Part shown: positions 38,570 to 47,719 of the stretch, piece by piece
How the letters are laid out: each line of letters opens with the position of its first letter
Numbering within the stretch: position 1 is the first letter of the stretch
Source of the DNA: Rhodospirillaceae bacterium
GTDB lineage: Bacteria; Pseudomonadota; Alphaproteobacteria; Rhodospirillales; Rhodospirillaceae
Direction: 5' to 3'
Assembly: GCA_028822445.1 (NCBI GenBank)
Contig: JAPKDQ010000001.1
Coordinates: 558,001 to 622,000 of the forward strand
DNA length: 64,000 bases
Translations under genes and position numbers: made by a program
Notes under the pieces: model-generated
Database searches by the model: none
Told to the model about the DNA's origin: nothing
The model's input: the letters and a program-made list of their open reading frames with translations, nothing else

Positions 38570-39685
38570 GTGTTCTGGAAACAACAAGGTAGCGGTCCAT
38601 GGGGCGGCGGTGGTTCCGGCGGTCGTAACAATAATGGCGGCGGAGGTAATTCATGGGGCGGCGGCGGTGAGCCTCCCCCGGACCTAGAGGAACTGCTGCA
38701 ACGTAGTCAGGATCGCATAAGGCAATTCATGCCCGGCGGGATGGGCTCATCGCGTGGCATTATGATTATTTTTGCTCTATTTCTTTTTTTCTGGGGGGCA
38801 AGCGGATTCTATCGTGTTCAGCCAGATGAGCAGGGTGTAGAGCTGCTATTCGGCCGGTATGTCAAAACGACACAGCCGGGCCTGAATTATTGGTTTCCGA
38901 CACCCATCGGTGAAATTCAGACACCGAAGGTCACTTTGACAAACCAGATTACTATTGGTTTCCGCGGCGTACCAAACACTACGAACAAGCGCGATGTGCC
39001 GCAGGAAAGCTTAATGCTGACTGGCGATGAGAACATTGTCGACGTGGATTTTGTCGTACAATGGCGCATCCGTGATGCAGGAGCTTATCTTTTCAATATT
39101 CGTGCCCCTGAACAGACCGTTAAGCTTGCTGCAGAAAGTGCAATGAGAGAGGTCGTTGGCCAGAACACGCTAGACTTCGTGACGACAGGTGGACGAGAAG
39201 TTGTTGGCCAAACAACTCAAACTGTTTTGCAGGATATTCTCGATAGTTACGGGGCGGGCATTAGTATACTTGAAATCCGTGTTCAAGGTGCAAACCCCCC
39301 GCCGGAAGTGATCGACGCATTTAACGACGTTCAGCGTGCTAACCAGGATCAAGAGCGTTTGCGTAACGAAGCTAATGCTTATCGCAACGATATTGTGCCC
39401 CGGGCTAAAGGTGAAGCTTCGAGGATGATCGAGAACGCCTCTGCTGAAAAACAGAAACTTATTCGGGAAGCGGATGGTCAAGCGCAACGCTTTGATGCCT
39501 TTTATGAAACCTATAAAAACAACAAAGATGTGACGTCTCGTCGTTTGTATTTAGAGACGATGCAGGAGGTCTATGCTCGTTCAACTAAAGTAATTATGGA
39601 CGAAAGTGGTAAGGGGAATGGCGTTGTCCCTTACTTGCCGCTCAACGAATTGCGTGGCAATCGGCCACAGGGAGATGGTTCATGA
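38570..39685 (+). CDS. hflK: FtsH protease modulator HflK
   Basis: SPFH/band-7 membrane protein that, with HflC, encloses and modulates the FtsH protease. The N-terminal 45 residues are glycine/asparagine-rich (GGGGSGGRNNNGGGGNSWGGGG), usual for HflK. One membrane helix (IMIIFALFLFFWGASGFYRV) precedes the SPFH domain (FYRVQPDEQGVELLFGRYVKTTQPGLNYWFP). The later helical part is charged. GTG start with GAAGGG upstream. Length 371. Its stop overlaps the hflC start by 4 bases. Confidence 0.95.
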   Translation: MFWKQQGSGPWGGGGSGGRNNNGGGGNSWGGGGEPPPDLEELLQRSQDRIRQFMPGGMGSSRGIMIIFALFLFFWGASGFYRVQPDEQGVELLFGRYVKTTQPGLNYWFPTPIGEIQTPKVTLTNQITIGFRGVPNTTNKRDVPQESLMLTGDENIVDVDFVVQWRIRDAGAYLFNIRAPEQTVKLAAESAMREVVGQNTLDFVTTGGREVVGQTTQTVLQDILDSYGAGISILEIRVQGANPPPEVIDAFNDVQRANQDQERLRNEANAYRNDIVPRAKGEASRMIENASAEKQKLIREADGQAQRFDAFYETYKNNKDVTSRRLYLETMQEVYARSTKVIMDESGKGNGVVPYLPLNELRGNRPQGDGS

Positions 39686-40554
39686 ACTCCGGTAAATTAT
39701 TAGCATTTGGTGTCATCATTCTCGTAGGTGCCGTCGTTCTTATGGGAACTTTGTTCACTGTTCATCAAACACAGCAAGCCATTGTCGTCCAACTTGGTGA
39801 AACCAAACGCGTTATCGTTGAGCCTGGGCTGCACTATAAGCTTCCTCTTCTTCAGAACGTCATCTACTACGATAATCGTGTGCTCGATTTGGACCCCCCT
39901 GCTCAAGAGATGCCTCTGGTCAACCAGTTGCGTATTATTGTTGATGCCTTCGCGCGTTATAAAATTGTTGACCCCCTGAAGTTTTACCAAGCTGTCCGCA
40001 CGGAGACTGGTTTTCGTGACAGGTTCGGGACTATCTTGAATGGTAGTGTGCGAGATGCTCTTGGCCAGGCAGAACTGGCTGACCTACTTACGAAGAAACG
40101 CGTCGAGGTTATGCAAGAAATTTCCCGTGGTGTAAGTCGCCGGGAAGCTGAGTTTGGTATTGAGGTCGTGGACGTTCGCATTGGCCGAACTGACCTTCCG
40201 CAAGAAACCAGCCAGTCTGTGTACAACCGCATGCGATCCCAGCGAACGGCCCAAGCCTCACTGCTGCGTGGTCAAGGGCAAGAGGCAAAGGCGCGTATCG
40301 AAGCTGAAGCCGATTTTGAAAGAACAATTATTTTGGCTGATGCTGAGAGAGAAGCTCAGATTCAATTGGGACAGGGTGAAGCTGAAAGTCGCCGTATCTT
40401 GAATGAAGCGCATGGCAAAGACCCTGAGTTTTATGCGTTTATGCGTTCCATGGAGGCCTATCGAGGCTCTCTCAATGAGGGAACAACGATGATTCTAAAT
40501 CCAGAATCAGAGTTTTTCCGTTTCTTTGACGCGCTGCCTGCTTCACGAAACTAG
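39682..40554 (+). CDS. hflC: FtsH protease modulator HflC
   Basis: Second subunit of the HflKC complex. One N-terminal membrane helix (LLAFGVIILVGAVVLMGTLFTV) is followed by the SPFH domain (TQQAIVVQLGETKRVIVEPGLHYKLP) and a long alanine/glutamate-rich helix (EAKARIEAEADFERTIILADAEREAQIQLGQGEAESRRI). Length 290. It is translationally coupled to hflK and precedes degP, so this forms a membrane/periplasm quality-control cluster. Confidence 0.95.
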   Translation: MNSGKLLAFGVIILVGAVVLMGTLFTVHQTQQAIVVQLGETKRVIVEPGLHYKLPLLQNVIYYDNRVLDLDPPAQEMPLVNQLRIIVDAFARYKIVDPLKFYQAVRTETGFRDRFGTILNGSVRDALGQAELADLLTKKRVEVMQEISRGVSRREAEFGIEVVDVRIGRTDLPQETSQSVYNRMRSQRTAQASLLRGQGQEAKARIEAEADFERTIILADAEREAQIQLGQGEAESRRILNEAHGKDPEFYAFMRSMEAYRGSLNEGTTMILNPESEFFRFFDALPASRN

Positions 40555-40562
40555 AGGTTGCT

Positions 40563-40593
40563 CTGGGCCTGTTTCCATAAAGATCAGGCCCAG
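40563..40593 (+). terminator. Hairpin downstream of hflC
   Basis: A 9-base-pair stem (CTGGGCCTG with CAGGCCCAG) and 13-base loop lies just after the hflC stop. No T-tract follows, so it is at best a partial terminator between hflC and degP. Confidence 0.4.
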
Positions 40594-40731
40594 GCCCAGG
40601 CCTCCCTTAAATTAAGAAGCTGACAGAAAACGGTTGACTGCCGTTGACGGTGTTGTCGCGTGACCCCATTTCCGCCCAGAGTAGTTGTTAGGTATCGAGG
40701 ACGATCCCGCTCAATCAAAGGAGGCCGTTGA

Positions 40732-42276
40732 ATGGCCCGTAAGAACTACCTGTCTACCCTAAGTGTCGGCATTGACCAGAAGGCCGATGTAATAAAAACG
40801 GCGTTTATGGGCTTATTAATTGCTTTGGCGTTGATCGCGTTTCCGGCTATTCCCAAAGCGCAACCGATACCGCAATCTTTTGCGGATATCGTCGAAGATG
40901 TCATTCCAGCCGTCGTTAATATTTCAACCACACAACTGGTTGAGAAGCCTAGCCGTGGAAAACGCGGGATACCGCAGTTGCCGCGTGGCGGCCCCTTGGA
41001 TGACATGTTTAAAGATTTCCTTGAGCAGTTTGGGGATCAGATTCCCCAGAAGAAAGAAGAGGGTAATGGCGACAAGCCACGTCGCCGTCCATCTTCCCTT
41101 GGTTCCGGTTTTATCATTAAGGCAGACGGCCTTGTTGTGACCAATAACCACGTTATTGAAAATGCGGATGAGATAAGCGTTATTCTTGCTGACGATACGA
41201 TTTTAAAAGCAACCGTAGTTGGCCGTGACCCTAAGGTCGATCTCGCTCTGCTAAAGGTCGAAGCGGATAGGCCCCTCCCAACAGTTAAGTGGGGAAACTC
41301 TGACGACATGAGGGTTGGTGATTGGTCTGTAGCGATTGGTAATCCGTTCGGCATAGGTGTGACGGTAACGGCTGGAATTGTTTCTGCTCGCTCACGCCAA
41401 TTGAGTAACGGCAATGCCTATGACGATTACATCCAAACAGATGCCGCTATTAATCGAGGCAACTCTGGTGGCCCACTCATTAACATGAAGGGAGAGGTGA
41501 TCGGCATTAATACGGCAATTTTTTCTCCAACGGGAGCTAGTGTCGGTATCGGTTTTGCGTCTCCTTCAAATCTTGCTCAGTCTGTTATTGGAGACCTGAA
41601 CGAATTTGGCCGCACGAGACGTGGTTGGTTGGGTGTGAAAATACAGACGGTTACGACTGAAATTGCAGAGAGCTTAGGGCTGGACAAAGCCCGGGGCGCT
41701 CTGGTTGCGGAACTAGTTGAGGGCAGTCCGGCTGAAAAAGCAGGCGTTGAGCCCAGCGATGTTATCCTGGATTTTGATGGTAAGCCTGTTGATGAAATGC
41801 GTCTACTTCCATTGATCGTTGCAGAGACGGACATCGATAAGCGCGTTAAAATGACGGTCTGGCGGGGTGGTAAAGAAAAGACCCTTAGAGTTCTGATCGG
41901 CGAGCTTGAAGAAGAGCTGCAAGTCTCTGCGCGGGTTAATTCTGGTGCAGATGATGGTGAGCCTGATCGCAAAACCATCGATGGGCTTGGTGTGACGGTA
42001 GCAGAGCTGACGTCTTCAATCCGGGATCAATATGAGCTGCCGGATGAGATCACAGGCTTGGTCATTGTTGATGTTGATAGTGATAGCGATGCTGCGGAAA
42101 AAGGTTTACGTCGCGGTGACATCATAGCTGAGGTGCAACAGATCCCTGTTGAAACTGCTAAAGATGCTGAAGAAGTTATTGCTGAAGCGCGTAGTAAGGG
42201 TCGCTCTGTTGTTCTTCTGCGTATTCAATCTGGCCAAGACTTTCGTCTCGTGCCGGTGAGAATAACCGAAAACTAA
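40732..42276 (+). CDS. degP: Periplasmic serine protease DegP/HtrA (Do family)
   Basis: Protease and chaperone for misfolded envelope proteins. A signal sequence is seen at residues 22-43 (KTAFMGLLIALALIAFPAIPKA). The catalytic triad is His140 (VVTNNHVI), Asp170 (DPKVDLALLKV) and Ser245 (NRGNSGGPLI). Two PDZ domains follow, at about 290-385 and 405-510. Length 514. A clear GGAGG ribosome site precedes ATG 40732. Its place after hflKC fits a shared role in membrane protein quality control. Confidence 0.95.
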   Translation: MARKNYLSTLSVGIDQKADVIKTAFMGLLIALALIAFPAIPKAQPIPQSFADIVEDVIPAVVNISTTQLVEKPSRGKRGIPQLPRGGPLDDMFKDFLEQFGDQIPQKKEEGNGDKPRRRPSSLGSGFIIKADGLVVTNNHVIENADEISVILADDTILKATVVGRDPKVDLALLKVEADRPLPTVKWGNSDDMRVGDWSVAIGNPFGIGVTVTAGIVSARSRQLSNGNAYDDYIQTDAAINRGNSGGPLINMKGEVIGINTAIFSPTGASVGIGFASPSNLAQSVIGDLNEFGRTRRGWLGVKIQTVTTEIAESLGLDKARGALVAELVEGSPAEKAGVEPSDVILDFDGKPVDEMRLLPLIVAETDIDKRVKMTVWRGGKEKTLRVLIGELEEELQVSARVNSGADDGEPDRKTIDGLGVTVAELTSSIRDQYELPDEITGLVIVDVDSDSDAAEKGLRRGDIIAEVQQIPVETAKDAEEVIAEARSKGRSVVLLRIQSGQDFRLVPVRITEN

Positions 42277-42304
42277 TGGCATAGCGGTAGGGACGAGAAA
42301 ATCT

Positions 42305-42757
42305 ATGCGTGTCGACTTCTATCATTTGCAGAAGTGGCCGCTGGAAAGGGCTCTACCTCAGATTCTAAACAAAGTCCGCCAAGCAGGCCATAGGGCTATC
42401 GTCTTGGCGCACTCTGAGGCGCGCGCTGAAGTCCTTAGCAACGCGCTCTGGATACATGACCCCAATTCATGGTTGGCCAATGGAACTGCGAAAGACGGCC
42501 ATGGGTCTGACCAGCCTATTTGGCTCACATCTAAGCCGGAAAACCCAAATGGTGCCAACATCTTGATCGTGACAGACAGCATGTCAGTTGATGATCTAAC
42601 GGCCTACGATCGTTGCTTGGACCTGTTCGATGGCAATGATCCAGAGGCGGTCAGTGCTGCACGTGATCGCTGGCAGAAGACTCGGTCTGATGGCCATGAG
42701 CTGCATTACTGGCAGCAAACGGACAAAGGTGGGTGGGAAGAAAAAGCTCAGGCCTAG
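42305..42757 (+). CDS. holC: DNA polymerase III chi subunit
   Basis: Clamp-loader accessory subunit that contacts SSB. The 150-residue protein begins VDFYHLQKWPLERALPQILNKVRQAGHRAIVLAHSEARAEVLSNALW, typical of HolC, followed by FLAHG-like NGTAKDGHGSDQPIWLT and ILIVTDSMSVDDLTAYDRCLDLFDGND. It lies 28 bases after degP; in many relatives it follows pepA instead. Confidence 0.93.
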   Translation: MRVDFYHLQKWPLERALPQILNKVRQAGHRAIVLAHSEARAEVLSNALWIHDPNSWLANGTAKDGHGSDQPIWLTSKPENPNGANILIVTDSMSVDDLTAYDRCLDLFDGNDPEAVSAARDRWQKTRSDGHELHYWQQTDKGGWEEKAQA

Positions 42758-42795
42758 GCCTTCTCCGTGGCTTAGAGATGGTTCGCTGTGGCGTG

Positions 42796-42824
42796 TTGCC
42801 CTTCAGGTCTGGCTTGTCTATAAA
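42796..42824 (+). promoter_or_regulatory. ndk: Candidate ndk promoter
   Basis: TTGCCC (42796-42801) and TATAAA (42819-42824) on the plus strand, spaced exactly 17 bases, 69 bases upstream of the ndk start. It is the best sigma-70-like match seen in the second half of the window. Confidence 0.6.
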
Positions 42825-42893
42825 ATGCGCAAAAGCTGCCGAGCTTACTTTTCGGCTGTTTAACCCTTTTTGCTGTAAATGGACGGTTTTATC

Positions 42894-43316
42894 ATGGCTT
42901 TAGAACGAACTTTTTCAATCATCAAACCTGACGCCACTCGCCGCAACTTGACCGGGAAGGTCCTCACCATGCTGGAAGAGGGCGGCTTGCGGGTTGTTGC
43001 GCAAAAGCGGGTCGAACTAGACCAGGAAAAAGCTGAAGGCTTTTATGCCGTACATAAAGAGCGCCCATTCTTTAATGATCTGGTTGCGTTCATGACGTCC
43101 GGACCAGTTGTTGTTCAAGTCTTGGAAGGTGAAGATGCGGTCGCACGCAACCGTGAAATCATGGGCGCGACAGACCCTGCAGATGCCGATGAAGGTACAA
43201 TCCGCAAAGCACTTGCTGAAAGCATTGAGGCCAACTCTGTGCACGGTTCGGATTCGCTAGAAAACGCAGCCATAGAGATTGCGTATTTCTTTAACGAAAA
43301 TGAGATTGTTGGCTAA
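42894..43316 (+). CDS. ndk: Nucleoside diphosphate kinase
   Basis: Transfers the terminal phosphate from ATP to nucleoside diphosphates. I start it at the second ATG (42894), giving [18 protein letters not shown] and exactly 140 residues, with GGACGG upstream; the ATG at 42879 has no ribosome site. The phosphorylated histidine is His117 in NSVHGSDS, the same number as in E. coli. Confidence 0.97.
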   Translation: MALERTFSIIKPDATRRNLTGKVLTMLEEGGLRVVAQKRVELDQEKAEGFYAVHKERPFFNDLVAFMTSGPVVVQVLEGEDAVARNREIMGATDPADADEGTIRKALAESIEANSVHGSDSLENAAIEIAYFFNENEIVG

Positions 43317-43346
43317 CGTTAAGCTAGCCGGTAGTTGGAGAAGCTG

Positions 43347-43970
43347 ATGACGCTACTGCCTCAACGCCCGCGTCTCGGCTTCTTCGTTTCTCATCGTGGC
43401 AGCAATATGCGTGCGATCGTCTCGGCCTGCAAGGCGGGAGGCTTAAATGCTGAACCAGCGGTTCTGATTAGTAATAACAGAAACAGTGCGGCGCTCGTTT
43501 GGGCTGCAGAAAACGACCTTGCACACATTCACCTTAGTCCTAAAAGTGTTAGCTCAGAAGAGGCGCTTGATCAGGCCCATCTTGATGCGTTGCTTAATGC
43601 AAATGTCGACTTGATCATTCTTGCCGGATACATGCGGAAAATTGGAACAAAAGTCCTGAGCGCTTTTTCAAACCGAATCCTTAATATTCACCCGGCGCTT
43701 TTGCCAATGTACGGTGGTCAGGGCATGTACGGTAGCCGTGTGCATAAGGCTGTCATCGCAAACCGTGAGACCGAATCAGGTGTAACCGTTCATTTGGTTG
43801 ACGATGATTACGATACAGGGGCCGTCGTTGGTCAAGCCAAGGTCCCTGTACTGCCTGCAGACACCCCAGAAGACCTTGCAGCCAGGGTATTGGCGCAAGA
43901 GCACCTCTTTTTTTCAGAAATGCTGATCCGGATTGTGTCCGGTGAGATAAATTTGGATGACCTAGGGTAA
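43347..43970 (+). CDS. purN: Phosphoribosylglycinamide formyltransferase
   Basis: Third step of purine synthesis, formylating GAR with 10-formyl-THF. [16 protein letters not shown] binds the phosphate, [16 protein letters not shown] holds the catalytic Asn and His, and [10 protein letters not shown] the catalytic Asp. The block [36 protein letters not shown] resembles the variant subtype seen in Bacteroidetes and plants rather than the E. coli loop. ATG 43347 has GGAG 7 bases upstream; a TTG four codons earlier extends the frame but is unlikely. The last 9 bases overlap the convergent purM end. Confidence 0.93.
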   Translation: MTLLPQRPRLGFFVSHRGSNMRAIVSACKAGGLNAEPAVLISNNRNSAALVWAAENDLAHIHLSPKSVSSEEALDQAHLDALLNANVDLIILAGYMRKIGTKVLSAFSNRILNIHPALLPMYGGQGMYGSRVHKAVIANRETESGVTVHLVDDDYDTGAVVGQAKVPVLPADTPEDLAARVLAQEHLFFSEMLIRIVSGEINLDDLG

Positions 43971-45095
43971 CCCCCAGGCCTCACTAAGCCCGTCGATTTT
44001 CACGGCCTCGCCGTTATTCCGGGGCACCACAGTTCCAAGCCGACGTGCATTTTCACCGTTCTCTGCCAAAATATCCAGAGCGGCTTGCTCGTCGCCCTCT
44101 GCTACAATAACCACCATGCCAATACCGCAGTTGAACGTACGCGCCATTTCTTCCGCCGAGATGCCACCAGTTTCCCCGAGCCATGTCATCATGGAGGGAA
44201 GGGGCAGTGTTTCTGCGCCTAATTCAACGGCGAGATCTTTCGGTAGAACACGAGGAATATTCTCAAGTAGGCCGCCACCGGTAATATGCGCAAACCCATG
44301 GGCTAAGTTGGCATGCACCAAAGCAAGGCATGGCTTGATATAGATTCGTGTTGGCGTTAGCAGCGCCTCACCTAGCGATTGATTCGTTTCGAACGGTGCC
44401 GGGTCGGTATATTTCAGGCCAGCGATGGACACCACTTTTCTGACCAATGAATATCCATTGGAGTGAAACCCTGAAGATGGAAGTCCCAGTACGACATCGC
44501 TAGCGCCGATGTTGCGTGGCAAAATTCCGTCCCTCTCCACGGCTCCGACAGAGAACCCGGCAAGGTCGTACTCATTTTCGCCATAGAGACCTGGCATTTC
44601 AGCTGTTTCACCGCCGATAAGGGCGCACCCCGCTTCGCGGCACCCGGCGGCTATTCCTGCAATGACTGCGGTTGCTGCCTCAACAGAGAGTTTTCCGGTG
44701 GCAAAATAATCTAAAAAGAAGAGGGGTTCGGCACCTTGAACGACTAAATCATTGACGCACATGGCAACTAAATCAATCCCCACGGTGTCATGTTTTCTAG
44801 CTTCTATGGCGACCAGAAGTTTTGTGCCAACTCCATCATTACCAGCGACAAGAACGGGGTCACTGAATCCTGTAGCTTTTAAGTCAAATAATCCGCCGAA
44901 TCCGCCCAACGTTGAGTCGGCACCGATCCGCCCCGTCGACTTGGCGAGGGGCTTTATGGCTTCTACTAAAGCGTTGCCAGCGTCAATATCGACCCCGGCG
45001 TCTTTGTAGGTTAAACCGTTGGAACGGCGGCCATCGGCCTGAGAGGACCCTGAAATGTTAGCCTCACTTAGCGCGGCGAAAAGAAGCCGTACCAT
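43962..45095 (-). CDS. purM: Phosphoribosylformylglycinamidine cyclo-ligase
   Basis: AIR synthase, fifth step of purine synthesis. The conserved N-terminus is [25 protein letters not shown], with [34 protein letters not shown] and [16 protein letters not shown]. The family is about 345-355 residues. Homology starts about 25 residues after ATG 45095, and no ATG, GTG or TTG lies closer to it, so this start (377 residues) is tentative. As drawn, its 5' end overlaps the divergent DUF2066 gene by 41 bases. Confidence 0.92.
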   Translation of the reverse strand: MVRLLFAALSEANISGSSQADGRRSNGLTYKDAGVDIDAGNALVEAIKPLAKSTGRIGADSTLGGFGGLFDLKATGFSDPVLVAGNDGVGTKLLVAIEARKHDTVGIDLVAMCVNDLVVQGAEPLFFLDYFATGKLSVEAATAVIAGIAAGCREAGCALIGGETAEMPGLYGENEYDLAGFSVGAVERDGILPRNIGASDVVLGLPSSGFHSNGYSLVRKVVSIAGLKYTDPAPFETNQSLGEALLTPTRIYIKPCLALVHANLAHGFAHITGGGLLENIPRVLPKDLAVELGAETLPLPSMMTWLGETGGISAEEMARTFNCGIGMVVIVAEGDEQAALDILAENGENARRLGTVVPRNNGEAVKIDGLSEAWGLP

Positions 45096-46335
45096 AGCCA
45101 AAGACGCGCGTCTTGCAACGTCCTGCTGCACTATCTTAGCGTTTGTATTCCTTTTATCTGTGTTTGAGGCAAGTTTGACGGTCTTTTCCAGTCCTGTCGC
45201 AGCCCAATCAGCGGTCTTTATCGTAACGGGTGTCCCAATTGACGCTCGCGGGGGGACGACGACGGAGGCGAGGGCTGAGGGACTCCAGAATGGACAAATC
45301 CAAGCGCTGGACCTGCTCTACCGTAGGCTTGTGCCACGTGGTTACCAATTCGATCTCCCCACGCTGTCTGGACGTGAGGTGATCGATGTTGTCCGCGACT
45401 TCTCGGTTTCTGATGAACGCACCTCTTCGGGGCGGTATCTCGCGAATTTGACAGTCAGATTTCGGCCAGAATCGGTTCGGTCAGTTCTCCGATTCTCTGG
45501 GGTCCCGTTTGCGGAAACGGTGAGTAAACCGGTTGCCGTCATACCCGTATATCAAGAGTCAGTCGTTTCAGATCCCGTGATCTGGTCCGACTCCAACCAA
45601 TGGATCGATGCATGGGGCCAATTGGCAGTCGCCACTGGTCTTGTTCCGCGCCAGCTGCCGTTCGGAGACCTTGAGGATCTATCGCGGCTAAGCATTGAAG
45701 ACGTCGTTGCGAGAGACGCAGACCAGTTAATGAAATGGGCAAGTCGATACGGTGCCGATGACGTCGTCATAGCGACCGCCTCCTTAATTAGCAGCCTTGG
45801 CGCTGACTCCGTCCGCGTTACTCTCTATTTCACTAGAACCGGCATCGAGAAAACCGTCGTTATTCCGGCGACGGGAGGCCAGGCATGGCCCCAGTTGTTT
45901 GAAGCATCTGCCTCCCAGGCTTGGGAATTGGTTGAGGATGAATGGAAGCGAGAAAATATGCTGCAGTTCGATGTAACCGGCCAAATAACCGCGCTGGTAC
46001 CGTTAACAGCCCTCGAGGATTGGTTAACCGTAAAAACACGACTAAAAAGTGTTCCGCTAATTGATCGATATGAGTTGCAGGCTATAACGCGAGACCGTGC
46101 CCAAGTGATGTTGCATTACTTGGGTGACGAATCCCAACTGAAGCTCGCAATGGCTCAAAGTGATCTGGGGTTTGTGCGGCAGGATGAGGTCTGGGTTATT
46201 GAAGACCGTGCGTCGGCTTCAAGTGCTTTAGAGACGCTAGGAGCTCAGGGCTCAATGCGGTCAATGGCTCCGGAGCAGACAGCATATCCACCGTCCGGGT
46301 TGTTCAGCAACGGCATTTCAGGATCACGGCCATAA
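45055..46335 (+). CDS. DUF2066 envelope protein
   Basis: Protein of unknown function, 426 residues, matching the DUF2066 family that sits between purM and hdaA in many alphaproteobacteria. An N-terminal hydrophobic segment ([31 protein letters not shown]) looks like a signal peptide, so it is probably periplasmic. The family core is [41 protein letters not shown] and later [33 protein letters not shown] upstream of ATG 45055 supports the start. It is followed after 22 bases by hdaA. Confidence 0.85.
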   Translation: MLASLSAAKRSRTIAKDARLATSCCTILAFVFLLSVFEASLTVFSSPVAAQSAVFIVTGVPIDARGGTTTEARAEGLQNGQIQALDLLYRRLVPRGYQFDLPTLSGREVIDVVRDFSVSDERTSSGRYLANLTVRFRPESVRSVLRFSGVPFAETVSKPVAVIPVYQESVVSDPVIWSDSNQWIDAWGQLAVATGLVPRQLPFGDLEDLSRLSIEDVVARDADQLMKWASRYGADDVVIATASLISSLGADSVRVTLYFTRTGIEKTVVIPATGGQAWPQLFEASASQAWELVEDEWKRENMLQFDVTGQITALVPLTALEDWLTVKTRLKSVPLIDRYELQAITRDRAQVMLHYLGDESQLKLAMAQSDLGFVRQDEVWVIEDRASASSALETLGAQGSMRSMAPEQTAYPPSGLFSNGISGSRP

Positions 46336-46357
46336 TTTTACAGGCACAAATCAGATA

Positions 46358-47032
46358 ATGACCGCATCTGAACAACTTCCTTTGGACTTGGGGCACAGGC
46401 CAGCCCTCGGGCGTACTGACTTTCTTGTAACCGATGCTAGTCGGGAAGCGATTGGCTGGATTGATTCTTGGCCAAACTGGCCGTCATACGGGCTAGGTCT
46501 TTATGGTCCTCCCGGGTGCGGAAAGTCGCACCTTAGTCACGTCTTTGCGGCTAAGGCGAACGCTCACATTCTAGATGACAACGACCTACGCTATAGTAAC
46601 CCTGTTGTTCTAGCATCTGAGCACAATGCTTTGGTATGGGATGACGCTAACGAGGTTCTTGATGAACAGGCCCTCTTTCACCTTTTTAATGCCGTGCGTG
46701 AGGCTGGAAAGCACTTTCTTGTCGTTAGTAGGGCGGCTCCAGCGCGATGGACTGTTACCTTGCTTGATCTTAAGTCACGGCTAGCTGGCATGCCCGCCGT
46801 TGAAATTGGCATGCCGGACGATGCTACAATTATGGCTGTCTTAGTGAAGTTGTTTCGGGACCGGCAAGTGGAGGTTACTCCCGATCTCGTCGACTATATC
46901 GGCAATAGAGTTCCGCGGACGTTTGGCGCCGCTCAAGCTCTTGTGGACCAGGTTGACCGACAGGCGTTAGCGCAAAACCGACGAATTACGGTTCCGTTCG
47001 TCCGGGGTGTTCTGAAGACGTTTAATATTTAG
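46358..47032 (+). CDS. hdaA: DnaA regulatory inactivator HdaA
   Basis: AAA+ protein that, bound to the DNA sliding clamp, stimulates ATP hydrolysis by DnaA and limits re-initiation. The clamp-binding motif QLPLDL is at residues 6-11. The P-loop is LYGPPGCGKSHLSHVF and Walker B is NALVWDDANE. Sensor/arginine-finger sequence LLDLKSRLAGMPAVEIGMPDD and a C-terminal DnaA-like domain III end are present. Length 224. It lacks the DnaA DNA-binding domain, as expected for Hda. Confidence 0.94.
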   Translation: MTASEQLPLDLGHRPALGRTDFLVTDASREAIGWIDSWPNWPSYGLGLYGPPGCGKSHLSHVFAAKANAHILDDNDLRYSNPVVLASEHNALVWDDANEVLDEQALFHLFNAVREAGKHFLVVSRAAPARWTVTLLDLKSRLAGMPAVEIGMPDDATIMAVLVKLFRDRQVEVTPDLVDYIGNRVPRTFGAAQALVDQVDRQALAQNRRITVPFVRGVLKTFNI

Positions 47033-47059
47033 CGCAGCCAGGTATAGTCTACTGGTGAG

Positions 47060-47593
47060 CTATTCTTGAAGTGTGCGCTGTGGAACAAACTGGATCAGTT
47101 GACCGGATGAACTATCAAGATCACTCCATCTATCTTTATGAAACGTTAGTTCGGTCAAAGTGCCTGTGGCGTACGGCGCGAAAGCTTTGGCCAACGGGAC
47201 CTTGTGTTCTGTAGTACGGTCAACAAGCTGGTGAAGCAAATCTTCCATGGTTGGATTATGTGCGACAAGCATAACGCACTGTGCCTTCTTCACCATTCGG
47301 AGTTGCTCGATCGCAGTTTTTGTTGTGCATAGATAAAGGGCGTCTTTGTATGAGACGACCAGACCAGGCCAAGCCGAGATAATTGGATCGAGCGTTTGTC
47401 GCGCACGTAAAGCTGTCGAGCACAGTATCTGATCTGGTTTTAGCCTATTTTCTTTCATGTATTCGGATATTTTTACTGCATTACTATTGCCTTGCTCGTT
47501 CAGCGGGCGCTCGTGATCCGTGATGTTATGGCTAGCATGGGACGATTTTTCATGCCGGAGGAGGAGAAGATTAAGGGGCACATGGATTCCCAT
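47060..47593 (-). CDS. SixA-like histidine phosphatase
   Basis: Member of the histidine phosphatase (phosphoglycerate mutase) superfamily. The catalytic histidine lies in LLLLRHEKSSHA, with HERPLNEQGNSNA, the arginine region CSTALRARQTLD, and the second histidine in VMLVAHNPTMEDLLHQL. The RHEKS start is that of the SixA subgroup, which removes phosphate from phosphohistidine in signalling or PTS proteins. Length 177. Substrate is not known. It lies between hdaA and ppk1 on the opposite strand. Confidence 0.88.
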   Translation of the reverse strand: MGIHVPLNLLLLRHEKSSHASHNITDHERPLNEQGNSNAVKISEYMKENRLKPDQILCSTALRARQTLDPIISAWPGLVVSYKDALYLCTTKTAIEQLRMVKKAQCVMLVAHNPTMEDLLHQLVDRTTEHKVPLAKAFAPYATGTLTELTFHKDRWSDLDSSSGQLIQFVPQRTLQE

Positions 47594-47719
47594 TTTATCG
47601 ATAGAATATGTGGTGTCATGATACTACTGTGGCCGCGTTGAAACATAGCATTCTTATGAAACTGTTTCCCAGCCGGACTGTCTTACTAGCGTCGGCTGCT
47701 AAGACGGGAGTAAGTAATA

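Noticed and set aside
38570-38700. GGN-rich stretch considered as a simple-sequence repeat
   Set aside because: It encodes the normal Gly/Asn-rich N-terminus of HflK.
42830-42880. Possible terminator hairpin (GCCGA/TCGGC with T-rich tail) upstream of ndk
   Set aside because: It lies downstream of the best ndk promoter, the stem is only 5 bp, and a terminator there would block ndk; an attenuator cannot be supported from sequence alone.
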